Below, piece after piece: positions 1 through 8,365 of a DNA stretch of 64,000 nucleotides. The notes beneath the pieces were generated by a model. That model searched no databases. It saw only the letters and a list, made by a program, of their open reading frames with translations, and was not told the DNA's origin. The DNA is from Yersinia pekkanenii (GTDB lineage Bacteria > Pseudomonadota > Gammaproteobacteria > Enterobacterales > Enterobacteriaceae). Each line of letters opens with the position of its first letter. The stretch's first letter is position 1. The stretch covers positions 62,001 to 126,000 of the forward strand of contig NZ_CQAZ01000004.1 in NCBI RefSeq assembly GCF_001152565.1, given 5' to 3'. The position numbers and the translations under genes are program-made.

Positions 1-987
1 AAGGGCCAGCTCGAAACCCAGTGCGTTCGCGAACACTATATTGAGCACTTATTAAGCTATATCGATCTGACTACATTAAAACCAATGAAAATTGTGGTTA
101 ATGCTGGCAATGGCGCAGCTGGCCCAACGCTTGATGCATTGGAAGCGCTAATGGCCAAACACAAGGTGCCGGTCAGTTTTATTAAAATTAACCATCAACC
201 GGATAGCCGCTTCCCCAATGGCATCCCAAACCCGATGTTAGCGGAAAACCAGTGGTCAACCCGACAAGCGGTATGTGAACATCAAGCGGATCTAGGGATT
301 GCCTGGGATGGGGATTTTGACCGTTGCTTCTTCTTCGACCACCTTGGTCATTTCATTGAAGGCTATTACCTTGTTGGCGTGCTGGCGGAAAGGTTCCTGC
401 ACGCCAACAATACCGAGAAAATAGCCAAAAATAGCGGGGAAATAGCCCACAGTACGGGGAAAATAATCCACGATCCCAGATTGATCTGGAATACCATAGA
501 TATTGTACAGTCACTGAATGGTACCGCGATCGAATCTAAAACCGGCCATGCTTTTATTAAAGACGCTATGCGCCACCATGATGCTATCTATGGCGGGGAA
601 ATGAGCGCCCACCACTATTTCCGCGATTTTGGCTACTGCGATAGCGGTATGATCCCTTGGTTATTAGTGATTGAATTACTGTCACACAGAGAAACATCAC
701 TATTTTCATTAATTGAATCCCGCAAAGCACTGTTCCCAGTATCGGGCGAGCTTAATTTCACCATTGACGATCCGGTAGCCAAAATTCAGCAAATAAAACA
801 GTTTTATGCCGATAGCGCCATCAATATCACCGGAATTGATGGCCTGAGTATGGAGTTTGAATGCTGGCGCTTTAATATCCGCGCATCGAACACTGAGCCA
901 CTGGTGCGTTTAAATATTGAAACCCGCAGTGATATCAATCTGCTGGAGCAAAAAATCGCGCAATTGACTCAACTGTTACAAAAATGA
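1..987 (+). CDS. Phosphomannomutase/phosphoglucomutase family, 5' end outside window
   Basis: The reading frame is open from base 1, so the start lies upstream. A Met at base 85 is internal. The visible 328 residues carry the metal-loop motif DGDFDR, the sugar-binding GEMSAHHYF motif and the C-terminal phosphate-binding RASNTEPLVR motif of the alpha-D-phosphohexomutase family, as in CpsG/ManB. Such enzymes interconvert hexose 6- and 1-phosphates in the cytoplasm. The phosphoserine-loop domain is not in view. Between the domain-2 DGDFDR segment and the IIHDPR segment there is a short extra stretch made of two imperfect copies of a 7-8 residue unit (EKIAKNSG, EIAHSTG), absent from the E. coli enzyme as I remember it. 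The ABC ATPase gene follows 87 bases later on the same strand, suggesting a sugar-uptake operon. The true substrate is not known. Confidence 0.9.
   Translation, partial: KGQLETQCVREHYIEHLLSYIDLTTLKPMKIVVNAGNGAAGPTLDALEALMAKHKVPVSFIKINHQPDSRFPNGIPNPMLAENQWSTRQAVCEHQADLGIAWDGDFDRCFFFDHLGHFIEGYYLVGVLAERFLHANNTEKIAKNSGEIAHSTGKIIHDPRLIWNTIDIVQSLNGTAIESKTGHAFIKDAMRHHDAIYGGEMSAHHYFRDFGYCDSGMIPWLLVIELLSHRETSLFSLIESRKALFPVSGELNFTIDDPVAKIQQIKQFYADSAINITGIDGLSMEFECWRFNIRASNTEPLVRLNIETRSDINLLEQKIAQLTQLLQK
415..462 (+). repeat. Imperfect in-frame tandem repeat in the phosphohexomutase gene
   Basis: Two to three imperfect copies of a 21-24 base unit (GAAATAGCC...GGGG-like) run through codons for EKIAKNSG, EIAHSTG and the following KIIHDP. 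It looks like a local duplication that stayed in frame. Confidence 0.45.
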
Positions 988-1074
988 ATGACCTGAACGT
1001 TAAAAACCAATTCAATCTATCTTGCGTATTTGCTAAACGCGAGAATAAGTTACAGCATATTGTTGGAGCATATA

Positions 1075-2178
1075 ATGGCTAGCGTTTCTCTCGCAAATGT
1101 CGTGAAGTACTATGATAAAATTAAAACCATTGATAACGTCAATCTTGAAATTGCATCAAAAGAGTTTATTGTCCTGGTTGGCCCTTCTGGCTGTGGAAAA
1201 TCCACGTTATTAAGAATGATCGCCGGTCTGGAGGAAGTTAACAGCGGTGAAATTAAAATAGAGAATAAAGATGTGACCCATACGAATGCCGGTGCGCGCG
1301 GTGTCTCTATGGTATTCCAATCTTATGCACTTTACCCCCATATGACGGTGCGTGAGAATTTGGCATTTGGCCTTAAAAATATCAAAATTCCAAAGCCAGA
1401 AATCGCTGCCAGAATTGCCAATGCATCAGGTATTCTGCAACTGGATAATTATCTTGAGCGCCTACCACAGCATTTATCCGGTGGCCAACGTCAGCGCGTG
1501 GCTATTGGTCGATCCATTGTCAGTTGTGCCAACGTGTTTTTATTTGATGAGCCTTTATCTAACCTTGATGCCTCACTGCGTATCCAGATGCGACAGGAAA
1601 TTGGCAAACTGCATGAGCGCTTGGGTAAAACCACAATATATGTCACTCATGACCAAATAGAAGCCATGACACTGGCGGACCGGATCGTGATTTTGAATCA
1701 GGGAAGAATAGAACAGATAGGAACCCCTGAGGAGGTTTATAACCATCCGGCCAATATATTTGTCGCCGGTTTTATCGGTGCGCCTAAAATAAACCTATTT
1801 AACGCAGTTTATGAGCAGGCTGGCTACGTTAATATTAATGGGCTCAGTACGTTTATTCCACGATTGGCGAAACTAAACCTGCCGGTGGGGGCCCCACTGA
1901 CGTTAGCCATCCGCCCCGAACACTTTTCCTTAACTGACGGTACCGAACTGTCTCTGGTGGTGAAGACTGACATCACCGAAATGCAGGGTGACTCCACTGT
2001 AGTGCTATTTAATTCAGCGGAGCACGGTACGCTGCAAATGAAAGTCCCCTATCAACTGAAACTTACCGTTGGTAAAGAGGTGACTATCGGTGCTTCCTGC
2101 CATCATATTCTGGTGTTTGATGAACACGGCCAGGCAATACGCACTGAGCCAGTGTCGGGAACTGACCACGTCAAATAA
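1075..2178 (+). CDS. ABC transporter ATP-binding protein, MalK/UgpC type
   Basis: A 367-residue ATPase of a carbohydrate ABC importer. Walker [10 protein letters not shown] is at residues 36-44, the signature LSGGQ at 134-138 and Walker B VFLFDEP at 154-160. The C-terminal third is the MalK-type regulatory OB-fold. The ATG at 1075 has a GGAG six to seven bases upstream. A longer frame from a TTG at 1030 adds 15 residues not expected in the family, so the shorter start is chosen. It follows the phosphohexomutase gene on the same strand. No permease or binding-protein gene is visible, so these presumably lie upstream of the window. Substrate cannot be told from the ATPase. A hairpin lies just after the stop. 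Confidence 0.93.
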   Translation: MASVSLANVVKYYDKIKTIDNVNLEIASKEFIVLVGPSGCGKSTLLRMIAGLEEVNSGEIKIENKDVTHTNAGARGVSMVFQSYALYPHMTVRENLAFGLKNIKIPKPEIAARIANASGILQLDNYLERLPQHLSGGQRQRVAIGRSIVSCANVFLFDEPLSNLDASLRIQMRQEIGKLHERLGKTTIYVTHDQIEAMTLADRIVILNQGRIEQIGTPEEVYNHPANIFVAGFIGAPKINLFNAVYEQAGYVNINGLSTFIPRLAKLNLPVGAPLTLAIRPEHFSLTDGTELSLVVKTDITEMQGDSTVVLFNSAEHGTLQMKVPYQLKLTVGKEVTIGASCHHILVFDEHGQAIRTEPVSGTDHVK

Positions 2179-2187
2179 ACGAGTTGA

Positions 2188-2221
2188 GCTTTTAGGGCGC
2201 GCGATCTGACCCCCTAAAAGC
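2188..2221. terminator. Hairpin between convergent ABC ATPase and IclR genes
   Basis: GCTTTTAGGG and CCCTAAAAGC form a perfect 10-bp stem with a 14-base loop between the two convergent stops. There is no clear T run on either side, so intrinsic termination is only possible. Confidence 0.5.
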
Positions 2222-2277
2222 GCGACCTTAAACCAGCAAATAGCCATCTACTCATTTAGTCGCATAATTATTCTAAT

Positions 2278-3051
2278 TTATGATGATACGCAACCCAACC
2301 GCCGTGAAATCAATGAGCAAACTTGTTCCAGCTCATCATTCACCCTATCCATTTTTTGTGTCATTCGATGGGTCGGGCCCGCAACACTGATTGCACCAAT
2401 AATATTGCCTGTATAATTAAATACCGGCCGCGCAATACAAGTCAGGCCCTCTTCATTTTCTTCATCATCGACGGAATAACCTTTCAAACGAATATCGGCC
2501 AATATTTCATACAGTTTTACCCGATCGATAATGGTTTTATCTGTAATGCGGGCCAGTGGCTTACCCAGCACGCAATCAATCTCTTCCAAGGGTTGGAAAG
2601 CCAACAGCGCCTTACCAATACCCGTACAATAAGCGGGCAGACGCGCACCTAATTTCGCATTAGTTTGAATCGACAGTGTCCCTTCATTTTTATATAGATA
2701 GACGACAAAACCACTGCTATAAACGCCCAGGAAACAGGTTTCTGATGTTTTCGCCGAGAGCTTTTTTAGATAAGGGATAGCAACCTCAACCAGGTTGATA
2801 TTCATCAATCCTTTCATGCCTAGCTCCAGGCTTTTAAGATCCAAAATATACCGTTCAGTTATCGCATCTAATGCAACATATTGCCGTTCTTTTAACGTCT
2901 CTAATATCCTAAACGCAGTGGTTTTAGGGATCCCCGTGTGTTTAACCAATTCGGCTAATGATATTCCATCAGAGTGTTCGCTAATCTCTTCCAGAATGGT
3001 TAACACCTTATCGATATTGGAAGAGTTGGTGCTATCGCTCTTGGGCATCAT
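2278..3051 (-). CDS. IclR-family transcriptional regulator
   Basis: A 257-residue protein with an N-terminal winged helix-turn-helix (about residues 12-75, including GISLAELVKHTGIPKTTAFR) and a C-terminal IclR effector domain with the LPAYCTGIGKALLAF and GLTCIARPVFNYTG motifs. Such proteins usually repress or activate a neighbouring catabolic operon and respond to a small organic acid. It is transcribed divergently from the 2-keto-3-deoxy sugar kinase operon and 201 bases from it. Two near-identical 13-base palindromes lie in that gap and are good candidate operators. KdgR and similar sugar-acid regulators belong to the same family. The ATG at 3051 starts MMPKSDS; the second Met is equally possible. 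Confidence 0.92.
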   Translation of the reverse strand: MMPKSDSTNSSNIDKVLTILEEISEHSDGISLAELVKHTGIPKTTAFRILETLKERQYVALDAITERYILDLKSLELGMKGLMNINLVEVAIPYLKKLSAKTSETCFLGVYSSGFVVYLYKNEGTLSIQTNAKLGARLPAYCTGIGKALLAFQPLEEIDCVLGKPLARITDKTIIDRVKLYEILADIRLKGYSVDDEENEEGLTCIARPVFNYTGNIIGAISVAGPTHRMTQKMDRVNDELEQVCSLISRRLGCVSS

Positions 3052-3145
3052 CGTGCTCCTGTTTAAAAATCATCGTTTATTGTACCTGCCCTTATCAGAC
3101 AGACAAACATCATCAATGGTCTTAACTGTGATCTACCTCTCTTTA

Positions 3146-3176
3146 TTGATAAAATCGGAACGACATTCCTTATAAT
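3146..3176 (+). promoter_or_regulatory. Candidate sigma-70 promoter of the sugar-acid operon
   Basis: TTGATA (3146-3151) and a perfect TATAAT (3171-3176) are separated by 19 bases, slightly longer than ideal. The first palindromic operator sits inside the spacer, so a bound regulator would block RNA polymerase. Confidence 0.55.
3157..3169. promoter_or_regulatory. Putative IclR-family operator, copy 1
   Basis: GGAACGACATTCC is a near-palindrome lying between the -35 and -10 elements. It matches copy 2 at 3198-3210 in 11 of 13 bases. Confidence 0.55.
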
Positions 3177-3197
3177 TGGATCTACTGTATTTAAAAC

Positions 3198-3210
3198 GGA
3201 ATGTCATTCC
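3198..3210. promoter_or_regulatory. Putative IclR-family operator, copy 2
   Basis: GGAATGTCATTCC is palindromic apart from its centre and lies 41 bases centre-to-centre from copy 1, close to four helical turns, downstream of the predicted transcription start. Two sites on the same DNA face fit a dimer-of-dimers repressor. Confidence 0.55.
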
Positions 3211-3252
3211 AATTTATTAATTTTGATTTTTGGTTCTGGTTAAGGAAAAAAC

Positions 3253-4278
3253 ATGCTTATTGTCACCATCGACTCCGGTACGACTAACACCAGAGTAAGA
3301 ATATGGAAAGGCAGAACTGTCATAGCAAATGCCTGTGAAGCTGTCGGCATTCGCGACACGGTAAAAACAGGAAATCAGGACAGGTTAATAAAAGGAATCA
3401 AAAAAGCATTGGATTTGGCTCTTGGCCAAATCCAGGATGGCCCCACCCTGCCACAAATTATCGTGGCTTCAGGTATGATCACCTCCGAGGTTGGATTATG
3501 TCATCTTCCTCACTTAACCGTACCCGTTTCCCTGAAGACTCTGGCTAGAGGCACAATATCCAAAACCCTCCCTGAAATTAGCCCACATCCCATTTGGTTT
3601 ATACCGGGTGTCAAAAATAGTGTTGCTGATATTGGGCTGCATAATTATGAAATGATGGATGTCATGCGTGGTGAAGAAGTTGAAACCTTCGGCCTACTTT
3701 CTCAACATAAAGTTGACGGACCTGCATTAATCATTTTACCGGGATCTCACTCAAAGTTTATTCACATAGACGAAAAACACCAAATTGTCAGTTCTGCCAC
3801 CACCATGGCCGGTGAGTTATTAGATGTATTAACAAACCAAACCATTTTAGCCAATTCACTCCATCATCAATTTGCCAATGAGCTGGATATTGAATATCTC
3901 CTTAAAGGTGCCACCGCCTGCCAACAGGTCGGTATTGCACGTAGCTGCTTTTCTGTACGGATTCTAGATTTATTTACCGCAGCATCCACTAATCAAAAGG
4001 CCAACTTTCTGTTAGGTGCCGCGCTGTATTCAGATCTATTAGCGATCAAAAACAGTGAAGCGTTAGCGTTACAGAAAAATATCACTGTCATTATTAGCGG
4101 TAAAGCCATTATGAAAGAAGCGCTTGCCGTATTAATTAAACAAGATGCGTCCTTCACCGGGGAAGTGATTCTTATTAATGAAGATCCAAACAGCCCATTC
4201 TCAGGAATAGGTGCCATAGAGCTAATGAAAGAAAAAATTCCGAATATTATTCAAAAAAGCGTCATAGACCATCACTGA
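3253..4278 (+). CDS. dgoK: 2-dehydro-3-deoxygalactonokinase (DgoK family)
   Basis: A 341-residue member of the DgoK kinase family, longer than the roughly 290 residues of E. coli DgoK. The N-terminal phosphate loop is IDSGTTNTRVRIW (about residues 6-18). Family motifs include ASGMITSEVGL, MRGEEVETFGLL, LPGSHSKFIHID and FLLGAALYSDLL. The expected reaction is ATP-dependent 6-phosphorylation of a 2-keto-3-deoxy hexonate in the cytoplasm. The start is supported by AAGGA ten bases upstream. It is the first gene of the six-gene operon; the aldolase that would use its product begins 25 bases after its stop. Whether the true substrate has galacto or gluco configuration cannot be read from the sequence. 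Confidence 0.88.
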   Translation: MLIVTIDSGTTNTRVRIWKGRTVIANACEAVGIRDTVKTGNQDRLIKGIKKALDLALGQIQDGPTLPQIIVASGMITSEVGLCHLPHLTVPVSLKTLARGTISKTLPEISPHPIWFIPGVKNSVADIGLHNYEMMDVMRGEEVETFGLLSQHKVDGPALIILPGSHSKFIHIDEKHQIVSSATTMAGELLDVLTNQTILANSLHHQFANELDIEYLLKGATACQQVGIARSCFSVRILDLFTAASTNQKANFLLGAALYSDLLAIKNSEALALQKNITVIISGKAIMKEALAVLIKQDASFTGEVILINEDPNSPFSGIGAIELMKEKIPNIIQKSVIDHH

Positions 4279-4303
4279 TTAATTATTTTTACTGGGGAAT
4301 CTA

Positions 4304-4912
4304 ATGAAAACACCACTTGTAGCCATCCTTAGGGGTATCACCGCTAAGGAAGTCGATATACATATCCCAATATTAATTGACGCTGGATTTGATGCAATTG
4401 AGATCCCTCTCAATTCCCCTGATTGGGCAACCAGTATTGCTATCGCGGTAAAAAACTATGGTGAAAAAACGCTTATTGGTGCAGGTACTGTGCTTGACGT
4501 CATCAGCGTGGATAAACTCGCTAAATTAGGCTGTAGGTTGATTGTCACACCTAATACTAATTCTGATGTTATTAAGCAAGCGATTAAATATGGTATGGAA
4601 ATTTTACCCGGATGTGCAACCGCAACTGAAGCATTCATCGCTATTGCCGCAGGTGCCAGCAAAATAAAACTGTTTCCTTCCAGCGTTTTTGGTCCCGATT
4701 ATATCCGGGCATTGAAGTCAGTCTTACCACCACAGATACAGGTTTTTGCTGTTGGCGGTGTGACCCCTGATAATTTGGCTGAATATATGCAGGCAGGATG
4801 TGTCGGTGCAGGACTTGGTAGTGATCTTTACCGAGCTGGCCAATCAGCAGAAATAACAAAATCAAAAGCATTAGCATTTATTGCGTCATATCAGAACGCA
4901 AAAAAAAATTAG
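4304..4912 (+). CDS. dgoA: 2-dehydro-3-deoxy-6-phosphogalactonate aldolase (DgoA/KDPG aldolase family)
   Basis: A 202-residue class I aldolase, full length for the family. LVAILRG (residues 5-11) and IEIPLNSP (32-39) hold the conserved Arg and Glu, GAGTV follows at 59-63, and the Schiff-base Lys is K122 in KLFPSS. Similarity to E. coli DgoA is high across the chain, including the end GAGLGSDLYRAGQS. It cleaves a 2-keto-3-deoxy-6-phospho hexonate to pyruvate and glyceraldehyde 3-phosphate. It lies 25 bases after the kinase gene, and 41 bases before the deacylase gene. A GGGG-rich ribosome site precedes the ATG. The gene is AT-rich compared with the core genes to the right. Confidence 0.92.
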   Translation: MKTPLVAILRGITAKEVDIHIPILIDAGFDAIEIPLNSPDWATSIAIAVKNYGEKTLIGAGTVLDVISVDKLAKLGCRLIVTPNTNSDVIKQAIKYGMEILPGCATATEAFIAIAAGASKIKLFPSSVFGPDYIRALKSVLPPQIQVFAVGGVTPDNLAEYMQAGCVGAGLGSDLYRAGQSAEITKSKALAFIASYQNAKKN

Positions 4913-4953
4913 CTTTTTTAAGCTTATCTAACCCTATATTTCGAGGAATAAGT

Positions 4954-6396
4954 ATGGAATATAATTATTTATTCAAAAACGCCATGGTTATTGATGGTTC
5001 AGGGCATGCCGAATATATTGCCGATGTTGCTATCAAAGACGATCGTATCGTCAAAATTTCCCCTCAGATTAATGATCCATCAGAACATATTATTGACTGT
5101 ACCGGGCTTGTATTATCACCGGGATTTATAGATGTTCATACTCATGATGATTTGATCGTGATTAAACAACCCGAATATATTGAAAAAACCTCTCAAGGTG
5201 TCACCAGTATTATTGTCGGGAACTGTGGTATCAGCGCTGTCTGTGCAACTCTTAAGAATGAAGTCCCTGACCCTATTAATCTATTAGGTCAGCTCGAAGA
5301 GTTCACTTATCCAGACTTAGCCGCTTATCAGCAAAAAATTGCCGAGGTTGTCCCCTCAGTTAATGTCGGAACACTGATTGGCCATACCACATTAAGAAAC
5401 AACTGCGTTGAAAACTTACTCGAACCCGCAGATGAAAAAAGTATTGCTGAAATGCGCAACGTGCTGAGCAAAGCCTTGGAGCAAGGGGCGCTAGGGCTGA
5501 GTACCGGTTTATCCTATGGCAACGCGATCAATTCATCAACTGAAGAGATCTGCTCATTAGCCGAGTTACTGGCTGATTATCAAGCCATTTATACCACCCA
5601 TATGCGCACTGAATATGACGGCATCCTTGATGCAATGGATGAAGCATTTCTAGTGGGCCGTCATGCAAAAGTAGCGGTTCAGATCTCCCATCATAAATGT
5701 GCGGGTGTTAAAAACTGGGGGCGCACCATAGAAACCCTGGCCTTAATCGATAAATACCGACAACAACAAGATATCAATTGTGATTGTTACCCTTATCGCG
5801 CGGGTTCCTCCAATTTGGATTTAACTCAAGTCACTGAAGATTACGATATTCTTATTACCTGGTCTGACAGCCATCCTGAAATGGCAGGGAAAACCCTCAA
5901 AGAAATTGCAGCGCAATGGTCAGTGAGTATCTCTCTGGCGGCAGAAAAAATGCTGCCCGCTGGCGCTATCTACTTCCAAATGGATGAAGCCGATGTTCGT
6001 CGGGTATTAAAACATTCCAGTTCAATGGTTGGCTCTGATGGGTTGCCGCGTGATCCCAATCCGCATCCACGGTTATGGGGCACCTTCCCGCGCGTACTCG
6101 GTTATTACAGCCGTGACGAGAAGCTATTCCCCCTGACCACGGCTATCTACAAGATGACCGGCATGTCAGCAAAGCGCTTCGCGTTAAAGCAACGTGGGCT
6201 GGTTAAAGAAAACTATTTTGCTGATTTGGTGATTTTTGATGCTGAAAAAATCAACGAAAGCGGCACCTTCCAGCACCCCAAACAAAAAGCAGAAGGTATC
6301 GAATATGTGTTTGTGAATGGTGTGCTGACCTACCACCAGAAAACCATGACAGGCCAACGTGCTGGCCGATTTTTAGCGAAAGATAACAACAAATAA
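4954..6396 (+). CDS. N-acyl-D-amino-acid deacylase family amidohydrolase
   Basis: A 480-residue amidohydrolase of the D-aminoacylase type. The HxH metal motif is H62-T-H64, the D-aminoacylase bridging Cys is C91 in GNCGIS, further likely metal ligands sit in TTHMRTE and ISHHKC, and the catalytic Asp is in GSDGLPRDPNPHPR. Enzymes of this type remove an N-acyl, usually acetyl, group from the alpha nitrogen of a D-amino acid. There is no signal peptide, so it is cytoplasmic. GAGGAA precedes the ATG. Placement between a sugar-acid aldolase gene and ridA suggests that the substrate is an N-acetylated 2-amino-2-deoxy sugar acid rather than a plain N-acyl amino acid; this is inference. Confidence 0.9.
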   Translation: MEYNYLFKNAMVIDGSGHAEYIADVAIKDDRIVKISPQINDPSEHIIDCTGLVLSPGFIDVHTHDDLIVIKQPEYIEKTSQGVTSIIVGNCGISAVCATLKNEVPDPINLLGQLEEFTYPDLAAYQQKIAEVVPSVNVGTLIGHTTLRNNCVENLLEPADEKSIAEMRNVLSKALEQGALGLSTGLSYGNAINSSTEEICSLAELLADYQAIYTTHMRTEYDGILDAMDEAFLVGRHAKVAVQISHHKCAGVKNWGRTIETLALIDKYRQQQDINCDCYPYRAGSSNLDLTQVTEDYDILITWSDSHPEMAGKTLKEIAAQWSVSISLAAEKMLPAGAIYFQMDEADVRRVLKHSSSMVGSDGLPRDPNPHPRLWGTFPRVLGYYSRDEKLFPLTTAIYKMTGMSAKRFALKQRGLVKENYFADLVIFDAEKINESGTFQHPKQKAEGIEYVFVNGVLTYHQKTMTGQRAGRFLAKDNNK

Positions 6397-6410
6397 ACCA
6401 GGGGAATCAA

Positions 6411-6809
6411 ATGATTAAAAGATACGGTGTGAAAGGTTCTAAAGGCACTGGCGGACAAACATTACCTTTTGCCAAAGCGGTCGCTGCCGACGGTTGGTTA
6501 TATGTCTCTGGGCAAACCCCCATGATTGATGGCGAGGTTATCGACGGCGGAATAATTGCTCAATCAACACTGGCGATTCAGAACTGCCTGGACATTATGA
6601 TCGAAGCCGGTTTTGCCAAAGAAGACATTGTTCATATGAAAGTATTCTTGACCGATGCTCGCTACTTCTCCTCATTTAACAAGGTATTCCAATCATTTTT
6701 CGCTGAGCATCCTCCCGCCAGAGTCTGCTGCGTAGCCGATCTGGTTGTCGATTGCATGGTTGAAGTCGATATCACCTGCTTCAATCCAAAAATGAAGACT
6801 AAATGTTGA
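6411..6809 (+). CDS. RidA/YjgF-family enamine/imine deaminase
   Basis: A 132-residue single-domain RidA protein. The conserved Arg that binds the substrate carboxylate is R104 in PPARVCCVADL, and the end VEVDITC has the usual RidA glutamate. RidA proteins hydrolyse reactive enamine/imine intermediates released by PLP-dependent dehydratases to the keto acid and ammonia. The gene starts 14 bases after the deacylase stop with AGGGGA as ribosome site. A dedicated ridA in an operon with a PLP dehydratase gene strongly hints that this dehydratase releases an imine of a 2-keto-3-deoxy acid. This copy is unlikely to be the housekeeping ridA, which lies beside pyrBI in enterobacteria. Confidence 0.9.
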   Translation: MIKRYGVKGSKGTGGQTLPFAKAVAADGWLYVSGQTPMIDGEVIDGGIIAQSTLAIQNCLDIMIEAGFAKEDIVHMKVFLTDARYFSSFNKVFQSFFAEHPPARVCCVADLVVDCMVEVDITCFNPKMKTKC

Positions 6810-6837
6810 TCATGCAATTGATTAATAAGGATATATT

Positions 6838-8301
6838 ATGGAAAACAATAATTTCTTAATATGGTTTTTTCTCTATGCTGTTTGTATGATGACGGTTGGC
6901 TGGTATGTCACGCGCCATCAAAAAACCGGTGAAGACTTTATCCTCGGCGGTAGAAAAATGCCGATGCTACTTACGCTGGGTTCTACCGTCGGCACAATGG
7001 TAGGCACCGGATCAAGTATTGGCGCGGTCAGTTTTGGTTACGCAAATGGTTGGGCGGGAATGTTATATGGTCTTGGTGGCGCCACCGGTATTCTATTAAC
7101 TGCCTGGTTATTTGCCCCGGTAAGAAACTTCCGCTTCATGACGATGAGTGAAGAAATTTGCTATTACGTCGGTGGCAGTAAGATTGTTAAAAACCTGGTG
7201 GCAATCCTGATCTTTTTAGCATCTATCGGTTGGCTGGGTGCACATATTCTGGGTGGCGGTCTGTATCTTGCCTGGGCGGCGAATATCGATATTAATACCG
7301 CAAAAGTGATCATTGCTGTTGGTTTTATTTTTTATGTGGGGATCGGTGGTTATAAAGCGGTCTCTTGGATTGATACACTCCAGTCTATTATTTTATTCTG
7401 CGGGTTTATTGTGCTGGCAGTGATGTCAGTTAGCTATGTCGGCGGTTGGGATGTGGTGGTCGAACATACTGACCCTAAAGCCTATACCCTCTTTGGTATT
7501 GGCAAAATGGGGCTCATGCCAGCAATTTCATTGGCTGTTGTTATTGGGATTGGGGTATTAGCGACGCCGTCTTACCGTCAACGTATTTACTCGGCGGCGT
7601 CAACCAAAGCGGTGCGGCAATCTTTTGTTATCACCGGCGTTTTATATATGGGATTCTCCTTCCTGCCAGCCATTATCGGTATGGCGACCAATGTGATGAA
7701 CCCAAATATCGAGAATAGTAGTTTTGCCTTCTTATACGCGACAAATGCCCTACCACATGTATTAGCAATGGTAGTTCTTATCGCAGGGATGTCGGCCAAT
7801 ATGTCCTCCGGTAGTTCAGATGCTATTGCCGGGGTATCAATTATACTGCGTGATATTTACACCATGATCACCGGCAAAATGCCAGCGCCAGAGAAAGCCA
7901 TTACACTATCTCGTATTTTCCTGCTGGGCGTTATCTCCCTGGCATTAATTTTCGCACTGACATCCAACGATATCATTGGCTATATTACTAAAATGATTTC
8001 GATGATTATGTCTGGTATGTGTATTACCGTTTTACTGGGTAAATTCTGGCATCGGTTCAACTGGCAGGGCTGTATTGCGGCCCTGCTTGGGGGCAGTTTG
8101 ACCTCATTGACGGTGATCCTAATACCGCAATGGTCTAATACACTGGGTAACCCTGTTATTCCTTCATTGGTTGTCAGCCTGGTTGCTGCTGTCATCGTGA
8201 CACTGATAACCCCTAAAAATAAACTGTCTCGTGAAGAGGTTCTGAAAATGATTACCGATGAACGAGAAAACACTGGAAAAACAGCAGCCACGAATAAATA
8301 A
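6838..8301 (+). CDS. Sodium:solute symporter family transporter
   Basis: A 487-residue inner-membrane protein with about 13 hydrophobic segments and the SSS-family layout. The N-terminal motif DFILGGRKMPMLLTLGSTVG and the long motif GLMPAISLAVVIGIGVLATP with YRQRIYSA match the LeuT-fold SSS group. It probably imports the operon's substrate with sodium. The C-terminal tail from about residue 455 is hydrophilic. The ATG lies 28 bases after ridA with AAGGATATATT as ribosome site. Relatives in this family carry sugars, amino acids, sialic acid, pantothenate and proline, so the substrate cannot be named from homology. Confidence 0.9.
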   Translation: MENNNFLIWFFLYAVCMMTVGWYVTRHQKTGEDFILGGRKMPMLLTLGSTVGTMVGTGSSIGAVSFGYANGWAGMLYGLGGATGILLTAWLFAPVRNFRFMTMSEEICYYVGGSKIVKNLVAILIFLASIGWLGAHILGGGLYLAWAANIDINTAKVIIAVGFIFYVGIGGYKAVSWIDTLQSIILFCGFIVLAVMSVSYVGGWDVVVEHTDPKAYTLFGIGKMGLMPAISLAVVIGIGVLATPSYRQRIYSAASTKAVRQSFVITGVLYMGFSFLPAIIGMATNVMNPNIENSSFAFLYATNALPHVLAMVVLIAGMSANMSSGSSDAIAGVSIILRDIYTMITGKMPAPEKAITLSRIFLLGVISLALIFALTSNDIIGYITKMISMIMSGMCITVLLGKFWHRFNWQGCIAALLGGSLTSLTVILIPQWSNTLGNPVIPSLVVSLVAAVIVTLITPKNKLSREEVLKMITDERENTGKTAATNK

Positions 8302-8317
8302 GCTAAAACATCGGCTC

Positions 8318-8347
8318 TCCGCCAGAGATTAAAGTCCCCCTGGCGGA
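8318..8347 (+). terminator. Intercistronic hairpin before the PLP enzyme gene
   Basis: TCCGCCAG and CTGGCGGA form a perfect 8-bp stem with a 14-base loop in the 64-base gap after the symporter gene. No T run follows, so it may protect or partly attenuate the mRNA rather than end it. Confidence 0.5.
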
Positions 8348-8365
8348 TCCTTTAAGGAGAATAAG

